A stretch of DNA of 64,000 bases from Leisingera sp. ANG-M7 (GTDB taxonomy: Bacteria; Pseudomonadota; Alphaproteobacteria; Rhodobacterales; Rhodobacteraceae), in the NCBI RefSeq assembly GCF_000813965.1, contig NZ_JWLI01000025.1:1-64000 (forward strand), read 5' to 3'. The translations under genes were made by a program, and so were the position numbers. Within the stretch, counting starts at the first letter, position 1. Every line of letters begins with the position of its first letter. Below the pieces are notes generated by a model that searched no databases, was not told the origin of the DNA, and saw only the letters and a program-made list of their open reading frames with translations. Below, one piece after another: positions 35,910 to 45,426 of this stretch.

Positions 35910-38307
35910 CGGCAAACGCCTCTTTGGCGGATTTCAGTGACGCCTTGGCGCCATAGCGGGTGCAGGCGATTTCGACCTCGAAGCCGGAAACAACTGTGTT
36001 GCAGGCAAGCTGATCCAGCGGCGCATCAATCATCGCCAGCGCAACAGACCGCCCATAGCAGTAGCTCCAGGCCGCGGAGGTGATCTGGCCCGCAACTTGG
36101 CCGCCGTAGTAAACCGGCTCATCATGGATCGGGACCGCCTCCGGGTCGTCGAACAGGATCGAGACGATCCGGCGCTCCGGGGTATGGTCCTTCAAGCCCT
36201 TCTCGCCCGCGAACCCGGTGCCAAAGGCGCAGAATGCCCCAAGCCCTGCCTCCTGCGGCGTGGTGCCGGGGCCCAGTTCGTGGCCAAAGGCCCGGAAGCC
36301 GCTTTCGATCCGCAGCGAACCGCTGGCATAAAGCCCGGCGTGGCTTGCGCCCGCTGCCACTAGCGCCTCATAGGCCGCCATCGCCATGTCAGCGGGGATG
36401 TAAAGCTCATAGCCCTCCTCACCGGTGAAACTGAGCCGCCCGGCCCAGCCGCGCGCAAGGCCAATCTCGACAGGGCCAAACTGAAAGCGTTTCAGGTCCG
36501 GCACAGGGCTGTTGGTGGTCGCCTTCAGCACGTCGCGAGCCTGCGCGCCCGCCAGGCCAAGGATTGCATAACCGCTGGTCACATCGGTGAACTCCACGCA
36601 GAAATCCCCCTTGGTTTCCCGCATCCGCTTCATGTCGCGCACCACTTCCCCGGCACCCGCGATCAGCAGATAGGTCTCCGGCCCGTGCCGCTGCACCGTG
36701 ACATCGCTTTCGATGCCGCCCTTGCGGTTCAGGATCTGGCTATAGGCGATGCGGCCCTCAGCGATATCCATCTGCGCTGCGCAGAGATGGTTGAGGAAGG
36801 CACAGGCGTCCGGCCCCTGCACCCAAATCTTGCCAAAGGCGCTCTGGTCCAGAATGGCGGCGCCGTTGCGGCAGGCTTCCACCTCTCGGCCCACCTGATC
36901 CCGCCAGGCAGGCACCCCGAAGGTCAGCGGCAGATGCGCGGCCTCGCCGCCGAAATGCACCGCCCGCTCCCAGCCGCCGCGGCTTTCAAACCTTGCACCG
37001 GCGGCAACCAGACCCGCGTGAATGGGAGTGCGCCGCTGACCGCGGGCGGTCTCCATCCACCGGCCCGGATAGGGATTGTCATAGTGGCGGCCCAGCACCT
37101 CCGGTATGCGGGCCTCCAGCGCGCCCAGCACGTTCATTTCCGGGCTGAAGCGGCGGATATCGGCCTCGTTCAGCTCCATCGTTGGCTCGCCCGCAATGAT
37201 CCACTCCGCCATCGCGCGCCCTGCCCCGCCCGCCAGCGCGATGCCGGTGGAATTCATGCCGCCCATCAGGAACAGCCCCGGCACCTCCGGGCTTTCCCCC
37301 AGCATGAACTGGCTGTCGAGGGTGAAGCTTTCGGGACCATTGAGCAGCATCCGCACCTCGGCTTTTTCCAGTGCTGGGATGCGGTGCAGGGCGTTTTCCA
37401 TCATCGGCATGAAGTGGTCCCAGTCCTCGTCCAAGAGGTCGAAGGAGAAATCCTTGGGCAGCCGGTCCAGAGGCAAGCCTTTGGCGTGGGGCTCGAAACA
37501 GCCGACCAGCAGCCCCTCGACATCGTCACGGGCGTATAGAAACGCGTCCTGATCGTTCAATGTCGGCAGATGCGCGCCCTTGCCAAGCGCCTGCACCTCC
37601 TGCAACGGCTTGGTCAGGATGTAGAAATGCTCGCAGGCGTAGAGCGGCATGTGCGCCCCCGCCAACGCCGCAACCTCGCGGGACCAGAGGCCGCAAGCGA
37701 TCACCACTTCCTCCGCCTCGATCAGATGCTCACCTACCGCAACACCGGAGATCCTGCCGCCCTTCTTCTGCAGGCCCGTAACGGCGGTATCCTCAAAGAT
37801 CTGCACCCCCCGCGCCCGCGCACCCTTGGACAGCGCCAGCGCCACGTCCGAGGGGTTCACCCGCCCGTCCGCTGGCGACCAGACCGCACCGATCACATCG
37901 CCCGTTTCAATCAGCGGCCACAGCTCCTTGGCGCGGGCGGCATCCACCACCTCGGCCTCCAGACCAAAGGCGCGTCCCAGCGACACTTGCCGCTTGATAT
38001 TGGTCAGCCGGTCCGGATTGGTCGCCAGCGTCAGCGACCCGGTCTGGATCCAGCCGGTCGCCTGACCGGTCTCAACCTCCAGCGCGCCATACAGGTCTAT
38101 CGAATAGTTGATCAGCCTGGTCAGCGTTGCCGAGGGCCGCAGCCGGCGCACCAGCCCCGCCGCGTGCCAGGTGGTGCCGCTGGTCAGCTTGGAACGCTCC
38201 AGCACCACGATGTCGGTCCGCCCCTCTCGGGCCAAGTGATAGGCGATGGAGCAGCCGATGACACCGCCTCCGACGATCACAGTGCGGGCGCGGGATGGCA
38301 GGGTCAT
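35902..38307 (-). CDS. FAD/GcvT-domain oxidoreductase, dimethylglycine dehydrogenase-like (2)
   Basis: 801 residues with the same architecture as the adjacent gene: RTVIVGGGVIGCSIAYHLAREGR, TSGTTWHAAGLVRRL (covalent-FAD His), and a GcvT half with YSQILNRKGGIESDVTVQRHG, LSFTGEEGYELYIPADMA and FRAFGHELGPGTTPQEAGLG. The two differ clearly in sequence, so they probably act on successive methylated substrates rather than being a recent duplication. It overlaps the aminotransferase gene by 4 bases (ATGA). Confidence 0.9.
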   Translation of the reverse strand: MTLPSRARTVIVGGGVIGCSIAYHLAREGRTDIVVLERSKLTSGTTWHAAGLVRRLRPSATLTRLINYSIDLYGALEVETGQATGWIQTGSLTLATNPDRLTNIKRQVSLGRAFGLEAEVVDAARAKELWPLIETGDVIGAVWSPADGRVNPSDVALALSKGARARGVQIFEDTAVTGLQKKGGRISGVAVGEHLIEAEEVVIACGLWSREVAALAGAHMPLYACEHFYILTKPLQEVQALGKGAHLPTLNDQDAFLYARDDVEGLLVGCFEPHAKGLPLDRLPKDFSFDLLDEDWDHFMPMMENALHRIPALEKAEVRMLLNGPESFTLDSQFMLGESPEVPGLFLMGGMNSTGIALAGGAGRAMAEWIIAGEPTMELNEADIRRFSPEMNVLGALEARIPEVLGRHYDNPYPGRWMETARGQRRTPIHAGLVAAGARFESRGGWERAVHFGGEAAHLPLTFGVPAWRDQVGREVEACRNGAAILDQSAFGKIWVQGPDACAFLNHLCAAQMDIAEGRIAYSQILNRKGGIESDVTVQRHGPETYLLIAGAGEVVRDMKRMRETKGDFCVEFTDVTSGYAILGLAGAQARDVLKATTNSPVPDLKRFQFGPVEIGLARGWAGRLSFTGEEGYELYIPADMAMAAYEALVAAGASHAGLYASGSLRIESGFRAFGHELGPGTTPQEAGLGAFCAFGTGFAGEKGLKDHTPERRIVSILFDDPEAVPIHDEPVYYGGQVAGQITSAAWSYCYGRSVALAMIDAPLDQLACNTVVSGFEVEIACTRYGAKASLKSAKEAFADD

Positions 38308-39593
38308 TGCAGCACTCCGTCATGAACAAGCGCGGCAAACACCGCATCAAAGGCGTCCAGCGCCTCGTCTATCAGCTCCGGGGTATGCGCCGCGGAGGTC
38401 ACGCAGGAGGTATGGCTCATCAGATCCACGCCGCGCGCCAGCAGGCCGCCGCGCAGGCCGGCCAACAAGGCAGGCGGTACGCTGCGGATTTCAGCCGGGC
38501 TCAGCCCTTCTGGGTCTGCTGCGCCAAACAGCAGATGGCAGGTTGAACTCTCTCCATAGGCGCATCCCGTGATGCCGTGCCGCGCCAACCCCGCATTCAG
38601 ACCACCGCGCAGGCGCTCTGCCATGGCATCGGCCTGCGCCTGCACCTCTCCGGTGGCCAGCAGAGGCATCGCAGCGCAGGCCGCCGCGGCAATCAGCGGG
38701 GAGCCGTTGAAGGTCCCCTTGTGGCTGACCGGCGGCGACAGCCCGTCCCGCGTGGCGGCGTTGTTCATCAGTTCCATGATCTCCGCCCGGCCGCAGACGG
38801 CACCGCCCGGCAGGCCGCCGGTCACCACCTTGGCCAGCGTCGTCAGGTCCGGCACGATGCCGTCGCGCGCCTGCCGCCCGCCGGGCGACCAGCGCAGGCC
38901 GGTGATGATCTCGTCAAAGATCAGCACCGCACCGGCAGTCCGGGCTGCATCATGCAGGGCACGCAAAGTGTCCACAGGCAGCGGCACAGAGCCATAATTG
39001 GCCCCGGACGCCTCAATAATCACGGTGCCGATGCTGCTGTCCTGCAGGGCCGCCTGCATCGTCCCCGGATCGGCAGCACAGACCTCGACCAGGCCCGTGA
39101 CCGCATCGGGCACCCCCAGCGACGCAGCTTGCAGACTGCCTGCCTTGGCCCCTTTCAGGTCGTGGTCGTGCCAGCCGTGGTAATGGCCGTCGACCCGCAG
39201 CACCTTGTCCCTGCCGGACCAGGCCCGGCCCAGCCGCATCGCCAGCATCGTCGCTTCGCTGCCAGAGGCGGTGAAACGGGTGCGCTCGGCGCAGGGAAAC
39301 AGCCGGTTGACCCATTCCGCCCATTCGGTCTCGGCCGCGTGGCAATCGGCGCTGAAAATCGCTTTGTCGGCCTGCCGCTGCAGCGCCTCGACAACCGCGG
39401 GGTGGCCGTGGCCCAGCATCTGGCTGGCCGATCCCATCTTGAAATCAATGTAGCGGCGCCCCTCCGCGTCCCATTTCTCAGCACCTGCGGCGCGTTCGAT
39501 ATAGATGGGGTGCGGCGCGCGGTAGCGCAGCTCGTGGCTGACTCCGCCCGGCAGCGCCGCCCGGGCGCGGCTGCTCAATTCACTGTTGCTCAT
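38304..39593 (-). CDS. Class III PLP aminotransferase (glutamate-1-semialdehyde aminomutase-like)
   Basis: 429 residues. YIDFKMGSASQMLGHGHPAVVEALQ and FTASGSEATMLAMRLGRAWSGRDKVLRVDGHYHGWHD are the class III signatures; LIFDEIITGLR is the PLP-ring Asp region and LTTLAKVVTGGLPGGAVCG contains the Schiff-base Lys. It looks like a GSA-aminomutase relative but sits in a catabolic operon, so transamination of an amino acid intermediate is more likely than heme synthesis. It overlaps genes on both sides by 4 bases. Confidence 0.85.
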   Translation of the reverse strand: MSNSELSSRARAALPGGVSHELRYRAPHPIYIERAAGAEKWDAEGRRYIDFKMGSASQMLGHGHPAVVEALQRQADKAIFSADCHAAETEWAEWVNRLFPCAERTRFTASGSEATMLAMRLGRAWSGRDKVLRVDGHYHGWHDHDLKGAKAGSLQAASLGVPDAVTGLVEVCAADPGTMQAALQDSSIGTVIIEASGANYGSVPLPVDTLRALHDAARTAGAVLIFDEIITGLRWSPGGRQARDGIVPDLTTLAKVVTGGLPGGAVCGRAEIMELMNNAATRDGLSPPVSHKGTFNGSPLIAAAACAAMPLLATGEVQAQADAMAERLRGGLNAGLARHGITGCAYGESSTCHLLFGAADPEGLSPAEIRSVPPALLAGLRGGLLARGVDLMSHTSCVTSAAHTPELIDEALDAFDAVFAALVHDGVLQ

Positions 39594-41137
39594 GCGGGCC
39601 TGCCAATCTGTTCACGGGAAAGCCGGATATCAAATGCCGCGCGCAGCGCGCGGTCGGTCTCATCGCTGACATGCTGAGGGAAATGCGCCCACAGAATTTC
39701 ATGGGCTGTGTCCCGCGCCGCCTCGCCCACCGGCCGGGCGCCAGCCTCCTGCCATTCGCGCGGGGACCGGCGGTCGCCGATATGCGGATAGAAGTAGTCT
39801 GACTTCATACGCTCAAACGTGTGCTGCTGCCCCAGATAGTGGCCGTCGCCGCGGCACACCTGGGCGATCACATCGGCGGCAATGTTTTCCGGCGTGGCTT
39901 CGACCCCGCGGATCGTCCGCAGGATGTTGCCCAGCAGGTCGTTGTCGCTGACATAGGCCGCATGGCTGACGCCCAGCAGACTTGCCTGCATGCCCGCCGC
40001 CTGGGTCACAATGTTAGACCCTGCATGGGCGGCCATCGCCACGGCCAGCGATTTCTCAGCGCCATATTGCGCATCCAGGCATTTGGCATCGGTGATCCCC
40101 GCGATAGAGGAAACCGGCAAGCCGAAATGCCGCCCCATCTGCGCCGCGCCGGCCATCAGGATTGCCTGCTCGCCGCCGCCGCCGCACATCGCCCCAGTGC
40201 GCAGATCGGCAACCAGCGGCTTGGGGGCAAAGATCGCCTTGGCCTCCGGGTCCACCAGCCGGGCAAAGACCAGCCCGGCCAATGTTTCGGCAACCGCCTG
40301 CACCAGCGATCCGGCAACTGTGGCGGGGCTGGTCGCCCCGGCCTGTCCTGCGCTGATCAGCTGCACCGGAAACCCTGCCCTGATCGCGGCCTCCAGCACC
40401 TCGCAGGCCTCCTCGGCAAAGCGCATCGGCGGCACCACGTGGCAAACCATCACAGTCAGAAAGGGCCGCGCCCGGAATGCGGCCTCACCGCCGGCGATTT
40501 GATAGCAAAGGTCCGCGATTGGCCGCACGTTTTCTGGCGCGCTGATCGAGATTGAGACATGTTTTGAGGTGCCCATCAGGCAGGCATAGGCGGTGTTCAA
40601 ATCCATCACCGCGCTGCCCTCGATGTCTCGCGCCACCACCGAGCGGCTGAAATGATGGATGTTCTCCATCCGGTCGACAATCCGCGCCGCGTCATAGAGA
40701 TCCGCCAGCGTCGAGTCGCGGTAGGCCCCGGTGTCGAGGTCAAACACCCCCGGTGCCGCCCCGCCGGTCGACATATGGACCCGCGCGCCACTGATCTGCA
40801 GATCGTTTTCCGGCTCCTGGCCGCACAGCGTGAATGCCTTCTGCGCGCCCTCCACGGCCCAGTGCACCAGCGCCCGCGGAAACAGCAGCCTGCGGCCCTC
40901 GGTCAGCTGCCCGCCCGCGGCGCACACCTTGCCGGTCATGGACGGAATGGCCTGGCTCAGCCCCAGCGTTTCCAGAAGCGACAGCGCGGTCTCTTCAACC
41001 AGCGCAACCTCCTCCGGCGCAAGCGGTCTCAGCCGCCCGCCTTCAACGCCGGGCCACACCGGCCTGACGCTGCCAGCTTCGTCCGCTTCAAGGAGCCGTT
41101 CCTTGCGCCCGCGCCTTCGTTTTCCGGATGCCGCCAT
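39590..41137 (-). CDS. Trimethylamine methyltransferase (MttB)-family protein, non-pyrrolysine
   Basis: 515 residues with the MttB superfamily layout: LALVEETALSLLETLGLSQAIPSM, RVHMSTGGAAPGVFDLDTGAYRDSTLADLYDAARIVDRMENIHHFSRSVVARD, and GAMCGGGGEQAILMAGAAQMGRHFGLPVSS. The frame is intact without an in-frame amber codon, so it belongs to the non-pyrrolysine group, some of whose members are glycine betaine methyltransferases. No corrinoid protein gene lies nearby, which leaves the methyl acceptor unclear. It heads the minus-strand operon, divergent from lysR. Confidence 0.85.
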   Translation of the reverse strand: MAASGKRRRGRKERLLEADEAGSVRPVWPGVEGGRLRPLAPEEVALVEETALSLLETLGLSQAIPSMTGKVCAAGGQLTEGRRLLFPRALVHWAVEGAQKAFTLCGQEPENDLQISGARVHMSTGGAAPGVFDLDTGAYRDSTLADLYDAARIVDRMENIHHFSRSVVARDIEGSAVMDLNTAYACLMGTSKHVSISISAPENVRPIADLCYQIAGGEAAFRARPFLTVMVCHVVPPMRFAEEACEVLEAAIRAGFPVQLISAGQAGATSPATVAGSLVQAVAETLAGLVFARLVDPEAKAIFAPKPLVADLRTGAMCGGGGEQAILMAGAAQMGRHFGLPVSSIAGITDAKCLDAQYGAEKSLAVAMAAHAGSNIVTQAAGMQASLLGVSHAAYVSDNDLLGNILRTIRGVEATPENIAADVIAQVCRGDGHYLGQQHTFERMKSDYFYPHIGDRRSPREWQEAGARPVGEAARDTAHEILWAHFPQHVSDETDRALRAAFDIRLSREQIGRPA

Positions 41138-41183
41138 TTCATGAGTCCAGCTAACTTCTTTAAAACGGTGGCCCTTGAAGTTC

Positions 41184-41229
41184 CCATTTACAAATGGTCA
41201 TTGCTCAGCAACTAATGAGTTGTACTCAT
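41184..41229. promoter_or_regulatory. Two palindromes between mttB-like and lysR, candidate operators
   Basis: CCATTT-AC-AAATGG (41184-41197) and ATGAGT-TGT-ACTCAT (41215-41229) are both perfect dyads, about 30 bases apart, in the 105-base divergent region. The second one ends 14 bases before the lysR start. Both are plausible LysR binding sites. Confidence 0.6.
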
Positions 41230-41242
41230 CTATGGATTCCGC

Positions 41243-42130
41243 ATGCTGCCGTCGCTCTCCGCCCTGCGCGCCTTCGAAGCCGCCGCTCGAACCGGCAGCT
41301 TCCGCGCCGCGGCGGAGCATCTGTCCGTGACCCCCACCGCGATCAGCCACCACATCCGCGGCCTCGAGGAGCAGCTCAGCACCAAGCTGTTCAAACGCTC
41401 CGGGCGCGATGTGGTGCTGACGGAAGACGGGCAGCGGCTGGCAGAAACGGCGGTTCAGGCCTTTGGCATGCTTGAAGATACGGTCCGCGCGCTCCGGCGC
41501 ACCACGCGCAAGACCGTGCGCATTGCTGCCGGCCCCATTTTCACCGCCCGCTGGCTGATGCCGCGGATCAGCAATTTCTGGGAACAGCATCCGGGAACCG
41601 GGCTGGAGGTGGTGCCGACGTATCAGCCCGGCGCGCAGGACCGCGAAAACGTGGATATCGTGATCAGCTGGGAACGCATGTCAGAAATGCCCGAAGGCGC
41701 CGTCAAACTGCTTGAACTCAGCCCGGTGGCGATTGCGTCAGAGGATTTCCTCACCCGCTTTGGCCCGGTGGAAACGCCCGCAGACCTGCTGCAGCTGCCG
41801 CTGCTGCATCAGCGGAACCATTGGGGCTGGCTGGATTGGTTCTCGGCCATGGGCGTGCGGGTTCCGGGCACCTTGCGCGGGCCGGTGTTTGAAGACGCCA
41901 ATGTTCTGCTGCGCGGCGCTGCGGAAGGCCAGGGGGTGATTGTCGGATGGCTGCCGCTGATTGACCAGGATCTGGCCGAAGGCAGAGTGGTGCGCCTGTT
42001 CAACGAGGACATCACGCCAACCCACGGGTATTTCCTGGACGCGCGCAAAGGCAACCAGGCGCGCCGGCAAACCCGGGCCGCCATCGGCTGGCTGACAGCC
42101 CAAAGCACCCGGATTGATCCTGGCCGCTGA
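41243..42130 (+). CDS. LysR-family regulator (GcvA-like)
   Basis: 295 residues. LPSLSALRAFEAAARTGSFRAAAEHLSVTPTAISHHIRGLEEQLSTKLFKRSGRDV is the HTH of the GcvA subgroup, and RWLMPRISNFWEQHPGTGLEVVP starts the effector domain. Divergence from the mttB-DMGDH operon with dyads between suggests that it controls that operon. The inducer is unknown; N-methylated amino acids are a reasonable guess given the pathway. Confidence 0.9.
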   Translation: MLPSLSALRAFEAAARTGSFRAAAEHLSVTPTAISHHIRGLEEQLSTKLFKRSGRDVVLTEDGQRLAETAVQAFGMLEDTVRALRRTTRKTVRIAAGPIFTARWLMPRISNFWEQHPGTGLEVVPTYQPGAQDRENVDIVISWERMSEMPEGAVKLLELSPVAIASEDFLTRFGPVETPADLLQLPLLHQRNHWGWLDWFSAMGVRVPGTLRGPVFEDANVLLRGAAEGQGVIVGWLPLIDQDLAEGRVVRLFNEDITPTHGYFLDARKGNQARRQTRAAIGWLTAQSTRIDPGR

Positions 42131-42258
42131 TGACAGCAGTTTCGCCAAGTGCCCCGGCCTCCGTTCAGGGTTGCGCCATGGGGCCGTCAGCGTGTTTGAT
42201 GCGGGCGCAAGAGAACGGCTTTGGCCGTGCCCCTGCCCCAGCTGACAAAGGCCACGCC

Positions 42259-42939
42259 ATGAAACGCTCTGCCGTCAATGACCTGATCCGCGAAGGCGCC
42301 GCCTTCCTCAGCGCCTTCAACGTGCACCTGCCGCCCTTCGCCTTCTGGCCGCCCGCCGAAATGGCGGTGCGGGACCACGCGATGATCGCCGCCCGCGGGC
42401 TGGGCTGGGATGTCACCGACTACGGCCAGGGCCGATTTGAGGAGTTGGGCCTGTTCCTGTTCACCCTGCGCAACGGCCTCAAGGAGGACCTGGCCGCCGG
42501 CTCCGGCATGCTCTACGCCGAAAAGCTGCTGATCAGCCGCAGGGACCAGCTGTCGCCGATGCACCGCCACATCCTGAAGGCTGAGGACATCATCAACCGC
42601 GGCGGCGCCACCCTGGTGCTGGAGCTGTTCGCCAGCGCCCCCGATGGCCGCATCTGCCGCCACAGCGAAGTATCCGTGCCCTGCGACGGACAGATCCGAA
42701 CCCTGCCCCCGGGCGGCCGTCTGGCGCTGGCGCCCGGCGAAAGCGTCACCCTGCTGCCCGGCGTCTGGCATGCCTTCTGGGGCGAAGGCGGCGACGTGCT
42801 GATCGGTGAGGTCTCCACCGTCAACGACGACACCACCGACAATGTCTTCGAAATGGACATCGGACGGTTTTCGCAGATCGAGGAGGACGAGCCGCCGCTG
42901 CATCTGCTGGTCTCGGACTACGGGACCTGGCTCAGATGA
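42259..42939 (+). CDS. D-lyxose/D-mannose isomerase family protein
   Basis: 226 residues from the ATG at 42259; the frame is open to 42130 but that stretch lacks family similarity. MKRSAVNDLIREGAAFLSAFNVHLPPFAFW is the D-lyxose ketol-isomerase start. A cupin core follows with metal ligands in MHRHILKAEDIINRGGA and LPGVWHAFWGEGGDVLIGEVST. Known members interconvert D-lyxose/D-xylulose and D-mannose/D-fructose. The overlapping fructokinase gene supports a mannose-to-fructose step. Confidence 0.85.
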   Translation: MKRSAVNDLIREGAAFLSAFNVHLPPFAFWPPAEMAVRDHAMIAARGLGWDVTDYGQGRFEELGLFLFTLRNGLKEDLAAGSGMLYAEKLLISRRDQLSPMHRHILKAEDIINRGGATLVLELFASAPDGRICRHSEVSVPCDGQIRTLPPGGRLALAPGESVTLLPGVWHAFWGEGGDVLIGEVSTVNDDTTDNVFEMDIGRFSQIEEDEPPLHLLVSDYGTWLR

Positions 42940-43883
42940 TCCTCTGCTGCGGCGAAGCACTGATCGACATGCTGCCTGCAACGGCCGCGGATGGCAGCGC
43001 CTGCTTTACCCCCTGCCCCGGCGGCGCGGTGTTCAACACCGCCATCGCGCTTGGCCGCCTCGGCGTGCCCTGCGGCCTGGCCGCCGGCCTGTCGTCGGAC
43101 ATGTTCGGGCAGACGCTGCAGGAAGCGCTGGAAGCCAGCCATGTCAGCACCGCGGGCTGCGTCATCAGCGCCCGCCCCTCGACGCTGACCTTCGTGACGC
43201 TGGAGCATGGCGAGGCGCGCTATGCCTTCTATGACGAGAACACCGCAGGCCGGATGCTGACGCCCCAGGAGCTGCCGCAGCCGGGGCCGGAAGCTGCCGT
43301 GCTGTTCTTCGGCGGCATCTCGCTGGCTTGCGAACCCGCAGCTGAAGCCTTTGAGGCACTGGCGCTGCAGTCCCACGCAGAACGGCTGGTGATGCTCGAT
43401 CCCAACATCCGCCCCGCGTTCATTACCGGCGAGACCCGCTACCGCCGCCGCCTGGACAGGATGCTTACGGTCAGCGACATCGTCAAACTGTCGGAGGACG
43501 ACCTGGGCTGGCTGTTGCCGGGCGCGGAACCCGCCACGGAAAAGCTGGCCCGGATCCAAGCCATGGGGCCGCCGGTGGTGCTGCTGACCCGCGGCAGCAA
43601 GGGCGCCGCGGCGCTGCTGCCCGGCGGGGACATTGTGCAGGTGCCTGCCCGCCCTGCCCCTGCTGCGGCATCAGGCGCAGGCGACACCGTGGGCGCCGGC
43701 GACAGCTTCAACGCAGGCTTCCTGGCGGCGCTTGCGCCGGACGGGCAAGCCTGCAAACAGGCGGCCCGGAGCCTGGCGCCAGAGGCCGCAGAGGCCGCCC
43801 TACGCCATGGTGCAGCGGTTGCCGCCGTCACCGTTTCGCGCACCGGCGCCAATCCGCCCTGGCAGCATGAGCTGGACCTTTGA
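42936..43883 (+). CDS. PfkB-family carbohydrate kinase, probable fructokinase
   Basis: 315 residues. The N-terminal motif ILCCGEALIDMLP and PGGAVFNTAIALGRLGVPCGLAAGLSSDMFG identify the PfkB/ribokinase fold; the second signature DTVGAGDSFNAGFLAAL holds the catalytic Asp and anion hole. The subgroup is fructokinase by eye. It overlaps the isomerase gene as ATGA, so the pair likely converts an aldose to its ketose and phosphorylates it. Confidence 0.88.
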   Translation: MILCCGEALIDMLPATAADGSACFTPCPGGAVFNTAIALGRLGVPCGLAAGLSSDMFGQTLQEALEASHVSTAGCVISARPSTLTFVTLEHGEARYAFYDENTAGRMLTPQELPQPGPEAAVLFFGGISLACEPAAEAFEALALQSHAERLVMLDPNIRPAFITGETRYRRRLDRMLTVSDIVKLSEDDLGWLLPGAEPATEKLARIQAMGPPVVLLTRGSKGAAALLPGGDIVQVPARPAPAAASGAGDTVGAGDSFNAGFLAALAPDGQACKQAARSLAPEAAEAALRHGAAVAAVTVSRTGANPPWQHELDL

Positions 43884-44000
43884 CCCAAGTCTGAGACGGC
43901 AAATCAACACCTTTTCAGCCTGTTACCCGGAACATGTGGCCTTCGGCGGCCTGAAACGGAAGGGCCGGCACGCCCGCAGGCAACCGGAGGAACCGGGGAT

Positions 44001-44309
44001 GTTTCGCAGCGAAACCTAAGCAACGCGAAGTGCTGGCGGCACGTTTCGAAACCGGTTTAATGGCGCATGCCGCTGGCCGGTCCGCGCACAAGGACAGTGC
44101 GACTGGTTAAGGTTTCGCTGCGAAACATATGACGAATGGATCCGCGCGGACAGGCTGAAACTCCGTGCCCGCACTGGGGAGGTCCCGCTGCCCTGCCCTA
44201 AGGACGCCCGGATGTTTCGCAGCGAAACGTCCCCCTCCCTGGCGTCATTTCCCCTGTGTTCCAGGCAACGAAAAACCCCGGCCTTTCAGCCGGGGTTTCG
44301 CTGCGAAAC
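44001..44309. repeat. parS: parS cluster: four copies of GTTTCGC(A/T)GCGAAAC
   Basis: Perfect 15-bp palindromes with 7-bp arms occur at 44001-44015, 44112-44126, 44214-44228 and 44295-44309, plus a shortened form GTTTCGAAAC at 44043-44052. They fill most of the roughly 450-base gap (43884-44331) between the fructokinase gene and parB, which holds no credible gene. Repeated palindromes next to parAB are the expected ParB centromere sites. Further copies lie at 46124 and 51795. Confidence 0.88.
44271..44298 (-). terminator. Intrinsic terminator of parB, probably bidirectional
   Basis: CCCCGGC (44276-44282) and GCCGGGG (44289-44295) form a stem around a 6-base loop. On the minus strand it is followed by TTTTT (complement of 44271-44275), on the plus strand by TTT. 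It lies 34 bases beyond the parB stop and touches the last parS copy. Confidence 0.8.
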
Positions 44310-44331
44310 CTCTGATGCGGCCCCAGCCCGC

Positions 44332-45426
44332 TCAGGTCTGTTCCAAAAGGTGGCGGACGTTTTCCATCACCGCATCGACCAGGTCCGAGGTGACGTTGTT
44401 GCCGTGAAAGCGGATGGCATAGCCATTGGGGCCGTGTTCGCGTTCAATGGAGATGCCGTTGGCCAGCCGGGTGCGGCGGCTCTTCTCGACCTTCTGCGCG
44501 GTCTTGGGACGGCCGCCGCGGGCGGGGTCCTGCGGCGCGCCTTCGGCCTGTTCCACAAATTGCAGCAGCGCGTCCCATTCCTCTGCCGCGGAGCGCGCGC
44601 CTGCCGCCTCCAGCGCTGCGCGCATCACCTCAGCCGTGCCGGTTCGCAGGGCTGCGGCCAGGCGCAGGCACTGGCGCTCATTTAGGCCGGTGGCATAGGC
44701 CAGCATGTCGCCCAGCTCCTCGTGGATCAGCGCGAAGGAGCGGATCTTGGAGCGCTTGGCGCGGGAGGCGTGCTGGAACAGCACCGCCACCGCGTCGTCG
44801 ACATTCTGGAAGATGCCGTCATGCACCGCCGAGGCAGCCGCCCGGCCGCGCTCATACTGGCTGAGGCCGGAGCGGATCTCGTTCTCCTCGATCATCGAAA
44901 CCAGCGCATTGGCGATGCTGCCGGGCTCTCGGATGAAGGCGGGGATGGTCTGGAACCGTTCGCCGCCGCTGATGGCATTCAGGCGGCGGACCGCGGTCAA
45001 GCGGCGGTAGCCGGACACCAGCGCGTATTTACCCGCATCCTCCGGGTTCAGCGGCTCGAAGACCTCGATCGGCAGGCGCAATCCGCTGGCGGAGATCGAG
45101 GCCATCAGCTCCTGCATTTCGTCCTCGTCCAGCACGATGCGGTCGCGGTTGAGGGCGTCGGCGGTGATCTCTTCCAGCGGCAGTTCCACCGCCACCAGGC
45201 CCTTGCCCTCGGCGGCGCGCAACCGTTCGGCGTCAACCTTGTCCCGCGCCGCCGCCTCGCGGTCAGCCTGGGGCAGCGGGCTGGCGTGGCGGGCGGCGTC
45301 GGCCACCACATCGGCGATTGGCGGCCGCAGGCCGCCGGGGCCGCGGGCCAGGTCGCGGTCGATGCCGGCCTCGATTTCCTTCAGCGCCTCGGGCGAGGGG
45401 GTCTCAAGCTGTCTGCGGCGTGCCAT
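44332..45426 (-). CDS. parB: Plasmid partition protein ParB
   Basis: 364 residues. The N-terminal ParB/Spo0J nuclease-like domain has LPLEEITADALNRDRI, YALVSGYRRLTAVRRL and NALVSMIEENEIRSGLSQYERGRAA, with the CTP-binding GYRR-type motif visible. A central HTH (RSKIRSFALIHEELGDMLAYA) recognises parS. The C-terminal part is the dimerisation region. It overlaps parA by 23 bases; both lie divergent to rep. ParB loads on the palindromes described here and works with ParA to segregate the replicon. Confidence 0.93.
   Translation of the reverse strand: MARRRQLETPSPEALKEIEAGIDRDLARGPGGLRPPIADVVADAARHASPLPQADREAAARDKVDAERLRAAEGKGLVAVELPLEEITADALNRDRIVLDEDEMQELMASISASGLRLPIEVFEPLNPEDAGKYALVSGYRRLTAVRRLNAISGGERFQTIPAFIREPGSIANALVSMIEENEIRSGLSQYERGRAAASAVHDGIFQNVDDAVAVLFQHASRAKRSKIRSFALIHEELGDMLAYATGLNERQCLRLAAALRTGTAEVMRAALEAAGARSAAEEWDALLQFVEQAEGAPQDPARGGRPKTAQKVEKSRRTRLANGISIEREHGPNGYAIRFHGNNVTSDLVDAVMENVRHLLEQT

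Noticed and set aside
44043-44052. Fifth parS copy GTTTCGAAAC in the cluster
   Set aside because: Lacks the central GCAGC/GCTGC part of the 15-mer; treated as a degenerate half-type site, not counted.
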